Under the pieces are notes generated by a model, which was not told the origin of the DNA, searched no databases, and was given only the letters and a program-made list of their open reading frames with translations. 5,670 nt of DNA from Gaiellasilicea sp035553355 (GTDB lineage: Bacteria > Actinomycetota > Thermoleophilia > Gaiellales > Gaiellaceae): positions 1 to 5,670 of the forward strand of contig DATMJW010000169.1 of NCBI GenBank assembly GCA_035553355.1, read 5' to 3'. Both the position numbers and the translations under genes were made by a program. Of this stretch, positions 1 to 5,565 are shown in pieces. How positions within the stretch are numbered: the stretch's first letter is position 1; each line of letters starts with the position of its first letter.

Positions 1-1
1 G

Positions 2-469
<468 letters not shown>

Positions 470-478
470 CGCCCTCAG

Positions 479-484
479 TACACT
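479..484 (+). promoter_or_regulatory. Candidate -10 element TACACT upstream of the sepIVA-like gene
   Basis: TACACT fits the actinobacterial TANNNT -10 consensus and lies 11 bases before the ATG at 496. This would start transcription close to 491 and leave a very short leader. No TTGACA-like -35 is visible at the expected spacing, and the site also overlaps the GGAG ribosome-binding region at 487-490 closely. Weak, position-based evidence only. Confidence 0.25.
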
Positions 485-495
485 CTGGAGACCAC

Positions 496-1002
496 ATGGA
501 CGTCCTCGTTCTCATCGACAAGCTCGACGACCTGGTGCACAACGCGAAGGCCGTGCCGCTGACGGACCAGGTGCGGATCGACCGCGAGGAGATCTACGAC
601 ATCCTCGACCAGATGCGAGCGACGATCCCCGAGGAGATCAAGCAGGCGCGCTGGATCGTGAAGGAGCGCCAGGAGATGCTCGCGGAGGCGAAGCGGGAGG
701 TCGACCGGATCGTCGGCGAGGCGCGCGAGCAGGCGGTGCGCGAGGCCTCGCAGACGGAGATCGTGAAGCTCGCGGAGCGCCAGGCGCAGGAGATCGTGGA
801 CGACGCGCGCCGCCAGGCACGCGAGACGCGGCTCGAGATGGAGGACTGGGCCGACGGGATCCTCTCGACGCTCGAGGTCAACCTCGACAAGTTCCTGACG
901 GCGGTGCGGCGAGGCCGCGAGCGGCTGCACGAGCGGTCGCAGGAGACGGTCGTCGCCGGCGTCGGGCCGCGCGAGCCGGACGACGAGACGTCCTACCTGT
1001 AG
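496..1002 (+). CDS. sepIVA: SepIVA/DivIVA-like septation coiled-coil protein
   Basis: This 168-residue cytoplasmic protein is rich in charged residues, with no signal peptide or membrane segment. Residues about 20-45 (VPLTDQVRIDREEIYDILDQM) look like the short N-terminal DivIVA-type region. Residues about 45-120 form a long helical coiled coil (ARWIVKERQEMLAEAKREVD, then repeated AREQA/ARRQA stretches). It ends with a helical segment and an acidic tail. Size, pattern and position between coaD and a DUF177 gene match mycobacterial Rv2927c (SepIVA), a DivIVA-domain protein needed for septation and elongation. In other genomes the family is often called ATP synthase subunit B-like because of the coiled coil. 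The start at 496 is chosen because GGAG at 487-490 lies 5 bases upstream; the same frame is open further left but only as a shadow of coaD. The family call is good; a septation role here is inferred from homology. Confidence 0.85.
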   Translation: MDVLVLIDKLDDLVHNAKAVPLTDQVRIDREEIYDILDQMRATIPEEIKQARWIVKERQEMLAEAKREVDRIVGEAREQAVREASQTEIVKLAERQAQEIVDDARRQARETRLEMEDWADGILSTLEVNLDKFLTAVRRGRERLHERSQETVVAGVGPREPDDETSYL

Positions 1003-1012
1003 CGCGCGCACC

Positions 1013-1032
1013 CGGCGCTACGCTGCGCCGCG
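1013..1032 (+). promoter_or_regulatory. Candidate leaderless promoter inside a palindrome before the DUF177 gene
   Basis: The inverted repeat CGGCGC / GCGCCG (1013-1018 and 1025-1030) encloses TACGCT (1019-1024), a TANNNT-type -10 element. It ends 8 bases before the ATG at 1033, which would place the transcription start at or next to the start codon. No Shine-Dalgarno sequence is present, consistent with leaderless translation. The palindrome could equally be a weak terminator or an operator. No -35 element is recognised. Confidence 0.3.
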
Positions 1033-1542
1033 ATGACGCGGTACTCGCTGAGACGCCTGCGGCTGCGGTCGGGGGAGGAACATCGCGACGCCGTCTCGAT
1101 CGAGCTCGAGCCGTTCGACCTCGGCGGCCAGCGCTACCTGCCGGTGCCGCAGGAGGTCGAGGCGGAGCTGACCGTCGTGCAGGCGACGACGGGCCTCGAT
1201 CTGCGCCTCCACTTCGACGTGCGGCTGCACGGCCCGTGCATGCGCTGCCTGGAGGACGCGGTGCTCGATGTCGACGTCGACGCGCGCGAGTACCACGCCG
1301 CGGACGCGGGCGACGCCGACGAGCTGAGGAGCGAGTACGTGAGCGACGAGCAGCTCGCGCTCTCGGCCTGGGCGCGCGACACCGTCGCCCTCGCGCTGCC
1401 GAATCAGATCCTCCACGCCCCGGACTGCAAGGGGCTCTGCCCCGTCTGTGGCAAGGACCTGAACAGGGAGCCGCACGACCACGAGGAGGTCGCGCTGGAC
1501 CCGCGCTGGGCCGCCCTCGAGGAGTTACGGGACGAGCTCTGA
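1033..1542 (+). CDS. yceD: DUF177/YceD family protein, large-subunit maturation
   Basis: This 169-residue protein has the DUF177 (YceD) layout: an N-terminal beta-rich part, a CxxC pair at C69 and C72 (GPCMRCLED), and the C-terminal block CKGLCPVCGKDLN with C132, C136 and C139. It ends with the typical DPRWAALEEL helix. Members are usually encoded with rpmF (ribosomal protein L32), and bacterial and plant homologues are linked to 23S rRNA and large-subunit maturation. Where many actinobacterial members have a final CxC (for example PCGCE), this protein has PHDHE (H148, H150), so His may replace Cys in a metal site. It lies 30 bases after the sepIVA-like gene, matching Rv2926c next to Rv2927c. 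No ribosome-binding site precedes the ATG. The usual downstream rpmF and rnc are not found. Family call is firm; the molecular role is inferred from homologues. Confidence 0.92.
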   Translation: MTRYSLRRLRLRSGEEHRDAVSIELEPFDLGGQRYLPVPQEVEAELTVVQATTGLDLRLHFDVRLHGPCMRCLEDAVLDVDVDAREYHAADAGDADELRSEYVSDEQLALSAWARDTVALALPNQILHAPDCKGLCPVCGKDLNREPHDHEEVALDPRWAALEELRDEL

Positions 1543-1566
1543 GTAGGTCCGCTGCGTTTGCGTTAG

Positions 1567-1654
1567 AAAAAAACGGGACACATCCGCCGCGCGGGCAACG
1601 AACCGCGGCGACCGTTCGAGCGAATAGGTCGTGACCGTTTTTCTAGTGAGGAGG
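1567..1654 (+). promoter_or_regulatory. Structured leader or intergenic hairpin before the ferritin-like pair
   Basis: The 119-base gap after the DUF177 gene contains an unusual A-tract (1567-1573) and a T-tract (1638-1642). The arm 1569-1576 (AAAAACGG) is complementary to 1635-1642 (CCGTTTTT). After a small internal loop, 1579-1581 pairs with 1631-1633. Inside this long hairpin is a second one, CGCCGCG (1585-1591) with CGCGGCG (1604-1610). A competing short palindrome GGTC-GT-GACC lies at 1627-1636. The ribosome-binding site AGGAGG (1649-1654) follows 6 bases after the T-tract. It may be a cis-regulatory 5' leader, or a terminator of the upstream operon. No convincing promoter hexamers were found. 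Confidence 0.4.
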
Positions 1655-1661
1655 ATCGGCA

Positions 1662-2318
1662 ATGCGGGAACACCTAACTCTCGAGGTCGTCGACAGCGAC
1701 CGTGCGATCGAGGAGGCGCTCGACGAGCGGAAGACGACCACGCGGTTCGGCTTCCTGCAGAAGGCGCTCGCCGCCGGCGGGACAGTCGCCGTGGGCGGCG
1801 TCGTCATCGGCGGCCTGCCGAAGATGGCCGTCGGCGCACCGGGGCCGGCGCAGGACGTGGAGATCCTCAACTTCGCGCTGCTGCTCGAGTTCCTGGAGGC
1901 CGAGTTCTACACCCAGGCAGTCGCAGACGGCGCGCTCAGCGGCGAGACGCTCCAGTTCGCACGCGTCGTCGGCGCGCACGAGCGGGCGCACGTCGCGTTC
2001 CTCCGCAAGGCCCTCGGCAACAAGGCGATCGAGAAGCCGACGTTCGACTTCAAGGGCACGACGGAGGACATGAAGAAGTTCCAGGCGACGGCGATTGTGC
2101 TCGAGGACACCGGCGTCTCCGCCTACAACGGCCAGGGGCCGCGCCTGACGAAGAAGACCCTCGCGGCGGCCGGCTCGATCGTCTCGGTCGAGGCACGCCA
2201 CGCAGCGTGGATCCGCGACATCGTCGGGCAGCCGCCGGCGCCGCTGGCGTTCGACAAGGCCCTGACGAAGCAGCAGGTCGAGGCGGCCGTCGGTCGCACC
2301 GGGTTCATCCAGTCGTGA
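1662..2318 (+). CDS. Exported ferritin-like domain protein, first tandem copy
   Basis: This 218-residue protein has a ferritin-like four-helix domain of the desiccation-associated/Ferritin_2 type. Candidate metal ligands fall in the expected order: E76/E79 in ILNFALLLEFLEAEFY, the ExxH pair E107/H110 in GAHERAHVAFL, E148 in VLEDTGVSAY, and the ExxH pair E177/H180 in SVEARHAAWI. The N-terminus is a leader of about 28 residues, then TRFGFLQK and a hydrophobic Ala/Gly/Val stretch (about 35-53). This resembles a Tat signal but has only one arginine (RF, not RR), so export by Tat is plausible, not shown. AGGAGG at 1649-1654 lies 7 bases before the ATG. The second copy starts 35 bases after its stop, so the two are probably co-transcribed. 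Proteins of this family are usually described only as ferritin-like. A diiron or redox role, or iron or oxidative-stress protection at the envelope, is inferred from motifs. Confidence 0.85.
   Translation: MREHLTLEVVDSDRAIEEALDERKTTTRFGFLQKALAAGGTVAVGGVVIGGLPKMAVGAPGPAQDVEILNFALLLEFLEAEFYTQAVADGALSGETLQFARVVGAHERAHVAFLRKALGNKAIEKPTFDFKGTTEDMKKFQATAIVLEDTGVSAYNGQGPRLTKKTLAAAGSIVSVEARHAAWIRDIVGQPPAPLAFDKALTKQQVEAAVGRTGFIQS
1965..1994 (+). repeat. 30-base identical block shared by the two ferritin-like genes
   Basis: Positions 1965-1994 and 2651-2680 are identical over 30 bases in direct orientation, 686 bases apart. They encode VVGAHERAHV, the second metal-ligand helix, in both paralogues. Flanking bases differ. 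This is best explained by tandem duplication with strong constraint or local gene conversion, not by a mobile element. Confidence 0.7.
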
Positions 2319-2353
2319 TCCGCCCGAACCGCTACAACGAGGAGATAAACACG

Positions 2354-3052
2354 ATGTCCGAAGTACTGACACTCGACCAGGTCGACGGAAACGGGGCGAT
2401 CCTCGAAGCGCTCGATCAGGTCGGCGAGGATTCGCGCGGCGAGTTCCTGAAGAAGTCCGCCGTCGCGGCCGGCGGCATCGTCGGCGGCGGCGCGATTCTC
2501 GCGGCGCTCGCCACGCCCGCTCACGCGGCGACGGCGAACGACGTCGCGATCCTGAACTTCGCGCTGACGCTCGAGTACCTCGAGGCGGAGTTCTACACGG
2601 AGGCCGTGCGGCTGGGGGCGCTCAGCGGCGAGCTGCTCGCGTTCGCGAGGGTCGTCGGCGCGCACGAGCGGGCGCACGTCACCTTCCTGAAGAAGGCGCT
2701 CGGAAGCGCGGCGGTGAAGAAGCCGACCTTCAACTTCCGCGGCACGACGGAGAACGTGGCGAAGTTCAAGGCCACGGCGCAGGTGCTCGAGGACACGGGC
2801 GTGAAGGCGTACAAGGGTCAGGCTCCGCTGATCGACTCCGACGCGGTGCTCGCCGCGGCGCTGTCGGTTCACTCGGTCGAGGCCCGGCACGCCGCCTGGA
2901 TCCGCCACATCAACGGCACTCCGCCGGCACCGAACGCGTTCGACCCGGCCGCCACGAAGCAGCAGATCCTGCAGGCCGTGGCCGGGACGCAGTTCATCAC
3001 GACCGCGCCGTCGATGACGGCGACCGGAGGCTCGCCGCGATTCACCGGCTGA
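2354..3052 (+). CDS. Exported ferritin-like domain protein, second tandem copy
   Basis: This 232-residue paralogue of the preceding gene is identical at about 70 of the first 100 aligned residues of the mature domain by hand count. The same candidate ligands are present: E74/E77, E105/H108 (GAHERAHVTFL), E146 (VLEDTGVKAY) and E176/H179 (SVEARHAAWI). Its signal is clearer: SRGEFLKKSAVAAGG, a hydrophobic stretch, then TPAHAAT with likely cleavage after A58. The Tat-like box has RG instead of RR. The protein ends with an extra tail of about 17 residues (TAPSMTATGGSPRFTG) that copy 1 lacks. Those bases carry the ribosome-binding site for the following L,D-transpeptidase gene. GAGGAG at 2339-2344 lies 9 bases before the ATG. 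An in-frame GTG far upstream (1631) is rejected because that stretch is merely copy 1 read in another frame. Domain assignment is good; physiological role is unknown. Confidence 0.87.
   Translation: MSEVLTLDQVDGNGAILEALDQVGEDSRGEFLKKSAVAAGGIVGGGAILAALATPAHAATANDVAILNFALTLEYLEAEFYTEAVRLGALSGELLAFARVVGAHERAHVTFLKKALGSAAVKKPTFNFRGTTENVAKFKATAQVLEDTGVKAYKGQAPLIDSDAVLAAALSVHSVEARHAAWIRHINGTPPAPNAFDPAATKQQILQAVAGTQFITTAPSMTATGGSPRFTG
3026..3030 (+). promoter_or_regulatory. Ribosome-binding site GGAGG supporting an ATT start at 3040
   Basis: GGAGG lies inside the end of the second ferritin-like gene and 9 bases before ATT at 3040, in the frame of the L,D-transpeptidase. It is the only good Shine-Dalgarno sequence upstream of that gene's signal-anchor coding region. 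It is 18 bases from the alternative CTG at 3049, which is too far to be ideal. Confidence 0.45.
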
Positions 3053-3882
3053 TCCGAAGGACGAGGACGCGCCAGGGCGGCCGCAGTGCCGCCCTGGCGC
3101 TCCTGTTCGTCGCGTTCGCGTCGTTCGTCGCGGTCGCGTACGGGCGGGAGCCGGCGGCGGCGCCGACGGGCGGCGTCGTCTTGCCGGCGCTGCCGACCGC
3201 GAACACCGCCGCGGACCGCGCCCCGCTCGCCGCCACGACCGGCTCGAGCAGGCCGGTCAGGCTCAGCAACCCCGCAGGCGTCTCGCGCTTCCTGCCGGTC
3301 GTCGCACCGGTCGCGGCTCACGCGCAACCGAGCTCCGGTTCACGTGTCGTCGCCCGGCTGAGCACCCGCACGCCGGAGGGGACGAGCAACGTCGTGCTCG
3401 CGCTCGCGCGCGTCGAGCGGGCCGGGAAGCTCTGGATCAAGGCGCGGCTCCCGGTGCTGCCGAACAACACCGTCGGCTGGATCCCGCGTGAGGCTCTCGG
3501 CGGCTACGGCAGCGTCAACACCCGCGTCGTCGTCGACACCACGAAGCTGACGCTCACGCTGTTCCGCCTCGGGCGGCCGGTTTTCACCGCGCGCGTCGGC
3601 GTCGGCCAGCCCCAGTGGCCGACACCGAAGGGCGAGTTCTACATCCGCAACAAGCTGACGCGGTACGCGAGCCCGACGTACGGGCCGATCGCGTTCGGGA
3701 CGAGCGCGCGCTCGGCGGTACTCACCGACTGGCCGGCCGGCGGGTACGTCGGCATCCACGGCACGAACCAGCCAGAGCTCCTTCCCGGACGCGTCTCACA
3801 CGGCTGCATCCGCATGCGGAACGGCGACATCCTCCGGCTCGCGGAGCTCATGCAGCCCGGGACGCCGTTGACGATCCGCTAG
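3040..3882 (+). CDS. L,D-transpeptidase (YkuD/ErfK family) with N-terminal signal anchor
   Basis: This extracytoplasmic enzyme forms 3-3 peptidoglycan cross-links or attaches proteins. With a start at 3040 it has 280 residues. Residues 3-15 are arginine-rich (RRTRTR), 17-35 form a membrane segment (SAALALLFVAFASFVAVAYG), and 36-95 are an Ala/Pro/Ser linker. About 98-152 is an SH3-like region (GKLWIKARLP, NNTVGWIPREAL), and about 158-280 is the YkuD domain. The catalytic region is visible: H240 in GIHGTNQPELL and C256 in RVSHGCIRMRN. The start is uncertain. The signal anchor is clearly encoded in frame, yet no ATG, GTG or TTG precedes it. The first TTG (3181) would remove it and has no ribosome-binding site. 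ATT at 3040 (GGAGG 9 bases upstream) or CTG at 3049 (4-base overlap with the previous stop) are the candidates; a sequence error is the alternative. The overlap suggests translational coupling to the ferritin-like gene. Family is firm, start is not. Confidence 0.88.
   Translation: MHRLIRRTRTRQGGRSAALALLFVAFASFVAVAYGREPAAAPTGGVVLPALPTANTAADRAPLAATTGSSRPVRLSNPAGVSRFLPVVAPVAAHAQPSSGSRVVARLSTRTPEGTSNVVLALARVERAGKLWIKARLPVLPNNTVGWIPREALGGYGSVNTRVVVDTTKLTLTLFRLGRPVFTARVGVGQPQWPTPKGEFYIRNKLTRYASPTYGPIAFGTSARSAVLTDWPAGGYVGIHGTNQPELLPGRVSHGCIRMRNGDILRLAELMQPGTPLTIR
3069..3100 (+). terminator. 13-bp GC-rich hairpin: terminator or attenuator within the L,D-transpeptidase 5' end
   Basis: GCGCCAGGGCGGC (3069-3081) and GCCGCCCTGGCGC (3088-3100) are perfect inverse complements separated by a 6-base loop. 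The hairpin begins 17 bases after the ferritin-like stop codon, a typical terminator position, but there is no T-run behind it. It also lies within the frame that encodes the start of the L,D-transpeptidase signal anchor. It may therefore stop part of the transcripts, protect the ferritin-like mRNA 3' end, or slow translation of the anchor. Structure is certain; function is inference. Confidence 0.45.
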
Positions 3883-3899
3883 GCCGCTCGCTGCGCCGA

Positions 3900-4012
3900 T
3901 ATGCTGCGGGCGGCGCTCGGGCGCCGTGCCCATGACGGACTAGACGAGAGCAGACGTTCTTCCTGCGCCCGCCACGGCGGGCGGCCGTCCTCGTCCCGCG
4001 TCCTCTCGGAGG
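3900..4012 (+). promoter_or_regulatory. Candidate promoter and structured leader of the ABC-F gene
   Basis: TATGCT at 3900-3905 fits a TANNNT -10 element and would start transcription near 3912, giving a leader of about 109 bases. The leader contains a three-codon ORF (ATG ACG GAC TAG, 3932-3943) without a visible ribosome-binding site. It also holds a GC-rich hairpin CGCCCGC / GCGGGCG (3966-3972 with 3977-3983) and a longer-range pairing GACGAG (3943-3948) with CTCGTC (3990-3995). The ribosome-binding site GGAGG (4008-4012, 8 bases before ATG 4021) can pair with CCTC at 4002-4005. Such leaders often control ABC-F resistance genes by ribosome-mediated attenuation; applying that here is inference. 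No -35 element at proper spacing is seen. Confidence 0.35.
3910..3927 (+). terminator. Tetraloop hairpin after the L,D-transpeptidase gene
   Basis: CGGCGC (3911-3916), loop TCGG, GCGCCG (3921-3926), extended by a possible G-T pair at 3910 and 3927. It begins 27 bases after the L,D-transpeptidase stop codon. There is no T-run, so a terminator role is weakly supported. It could also form the 5' end of the ABC-F transcript if the TATGCT at 3900-3905 acts as a -10 element. Confidence 0.3.
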
Positions 4013-4020
4013 TCCCGCGC

Positions 4021-5565
4021 ATGCGCGTCTCCCTCGCCGGCGTCTCGAAGTCGTTCGGCGCGCAGATCGTCCTCGACCACGTCGACCTCGTCGTCGGCCC
4101 GCGGTCGCGGCTCGGCCTCGTCGGGCCGAACGGCTCCGGCAAGTCGACGGTGCTGCGCCTGCTCGCAGGCGTCGAGGCGCCGGACGGCGGGGCCGTCGAG
4201 CGGACGCCGCCGACGCTCGCTGTCGGGCACCTGCCGCAGGAGCCCGAGCGCGTCCCGGGCGAGACGCTGCTCTCCTTCCTCGCGCGACGCACCGGCGTCG
4301 CTGCCGCGGAAGCGGACCTGGAGCGGCATACGGCTGCGTGGGATCCCGAAGCGTATGCGGCCGCGCTCGAGCGTTTCCTCTCGCTCGGCGGCGGCGACCT
4401 CGAGCACCGCGCGCGCGGCGTCTGCGCCGATCTCGGCCTGCCGGTCGCGCTCGACCAGGAGACGGCGACGCTCTCCGGCGGCGAGGCGGCCCGCGCCGGG
4501 CTCGCCGCGATCCTGCTCTCGCGCTTCGACGTGCTCCTCCTGGACGAGCCGACGAACGACCTCGACTTCGACGGCCTCGACCGGCTGGAGCGCTTCGTCG
4601 CGGGCTTCGACGGCGGCGTCGTCGTCGTCTCGCACGACCGCGCGTTCCTCGACCGCACCGTCGAGCGGATCGCGGAGATCGACGCGTGGACGCGAAAGGT
4701 CGTCGAGTGGCCCGGAGGCTGGAGCGACTACGAGGCGGCGCGCACGCGCGCACGCGAACGGCAGTACGACGTGTGGGAGCGGACGGAGGAGCGCCGGCGC
4801 GACGTCGAGTCGCTCCTGAACGAGCGGCGGAACCAGGCGCGTGCCGGCGGCGCCATGGCGAGCCGGCGCGGCACACAGGCGTTGCGGTCGAAGGTGCGGC
4901 AGGCCGAGCGGGCGCTCGAGCGCGTGGGGGAGGCCGCGAAGCCGTACGAGCCCTGGGAGCTCCGACTCGCGTTCGGACGGGCACCTCGCGCGGGCGAGAC
5001 GGTCGCCGCCCTCGCCGCTGCCGTCGCCGAGCTGGGCAGCTTCCGGCTCGGGCCGATCGACCTCGACCTCGAGCCGGGGGAGCGCGTCGCCGTCACCGGG
5101 CGGAACGGGAGCGGCAAGTCGACGCTCCTCGCGCTCCTCCTCGGCGAGATCGAACCGGTCGCGGGTCGCCGCGTCCTCGGCCGCTCGACCGTCGCCGGGA
5201 CGCTCGACCAGCGCCGGAGCGCCTACGGCGGCAGGGAGCCGCTTCTCGCGGCGTTCACGGCCCGGGCGGCTCTCTCCGCAGAGGAGGCGCGAACGCTGCT
5301 CGCGAAGTTCGAGCTCGCCGCCGGCGACGTCGAACGGCCGTGCGACACGCTGTCGGCGGGAGAGCGAACGCGCGCGCACCTCGCCGAGCTCGCCGCCCGA
5401 CGCGTCAACCTGCTCGTGCTCGACGAGCCGACGAACCACCTCGACCTCGAAGCGATCGAGCAGCTGGAGGCGGCGCTCGACGCGTACGACGGGACCGTCG
5501 TCGTCGTCTCGCACGACCGGCGCTTCCTCGAGCGCGTTCGACCGACGCGCGAGGTCGCGCTCTAG
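4021..5565 (+). CDS. ABC-F family ATPase, ribosome-associated / ribosome-protection type
   Basis: This 514-residue cytoplasmic protein has two fused ATP-binding cassettes and no membrane segments, which defines ABC-F. Cassette 1: Walker A GPNGSGKS (35-42), signature LSGGE (151-155), Walker B with EPTNDLD (176-182), switch SHD (204-206). Cassette 2: Walker A GRNGSGKST (360-368), signature LSAGE (444-448), Walker B with EPTNHLD (469-475), switch SHD (497-499). Both catalytic glutamates (E176, E469) are present, so both sites look active. Residues about 232-320 are the charged inter-domain linker that reaches into the ribosomal E site. There is no inserted arm in cassette 1 and no C-terminal extension, so this is a compact member. 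It may rescue stalled ribosomes or give antibiotic resistance; the sequence alone cannot decide. ATG 4021 is chosen for GGAGG 8 bases upstream. The in-frame ATG at 3901 adds 40 residues with codons (CTA, AGA, GGA) unlike the rest. Confidence 0.93.
   Translation: MRVSLAGVSKSFGAQIVLDHVDLVVGPRSRLGLVGPNGSGKSTVLRLLAGVEAPDGGAVERTPPTLAVGHLPQEPERVPGETLLSFLARRTGVAAAEADLERHTAAWDPEAYAAALERFLSLGGGDLEHRARGVCADLGLPVALDQETATLSGGEAARAGLAAILLSRFDVLLLDEPTNDLDFDGLDRLERFVAGFDGGVVVVSHDRAFLDRTVERIAEIDAWTRKVVEWPGGWSDYEAARTRARERQYDVWERTEERRRDVESLLNERRNQARAGGAMASRRGTQALRSKVRQAERALERVGEAAKPYEPWELRLAFGRAPRAGETVAALAAAVAELGSFRLGPIDLDLEPGERVAVTGRNGSGKSTLLALLLGEIEPVAGRRVLGRSTVAGTLDQRRSAYGGREPLLAAFTARAALSAEEARTLLAKFELAAGDVERPCDTLSAGERTRAHLAELAARRVNLLVLDEPTNHLDLEAIEQLEAALDAYDGTVVVVSHDRRFLERVRPTREVAL

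Noticed and set aside
475..1011. Long minus-strand open frame opposite the sepIVA-like gene
   Set aside because: Leu/Arg-rich translation without recognisable motifs. It mirrors a well supported plus-strand gene, which is expected at this GC content.
1018..1482. Minus-strand open frame opposite the DUF177 gene
   Set aside because: The plus strand carries a clear DUF177 protein with cysteine motifs. The reverse frame has no domain signature.
1631..2353. GTG 1631 as a start giving a longer second ferritin-like protein
   Set aside because: The stretch reads the first ferritin-like gene in the wrong frame (Arg/Gly-rich nonsense), and ATG 2354 has a good ribosome-binding site.
2123..2908. 261-residue minus-strand open frame across the ferritin-like pair
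   Set aside because: It spans two well defined plus-strand genes and their gap, with Arg-rich low-complexity translation.
3868..3905. TTGACG (3868-3873) as the -35 partner of TATGCT (3900-3905)
   Set aside because: The spacer is 26 bases, too long for a sigma-70-type promoter, and TTGACG is in the coding end of the L,D-transpeptidase.
3901..4020. ATG 3901 as the ABC-F start
   Set aside because: The 40 extra residues show no family similarity and use A/T-ending codons rare elsewhere in the window. ATG 4021 begins the conserved fold and has GGAGG 8 bases upstream.
3940..5514. 524-residue minus-strand open frame opposite the ABC-F gene
   Set aside because: A GC-driven shadow: the plus strand has complete Walker A, signature and Walker B motifs twice, and the reverse has none.
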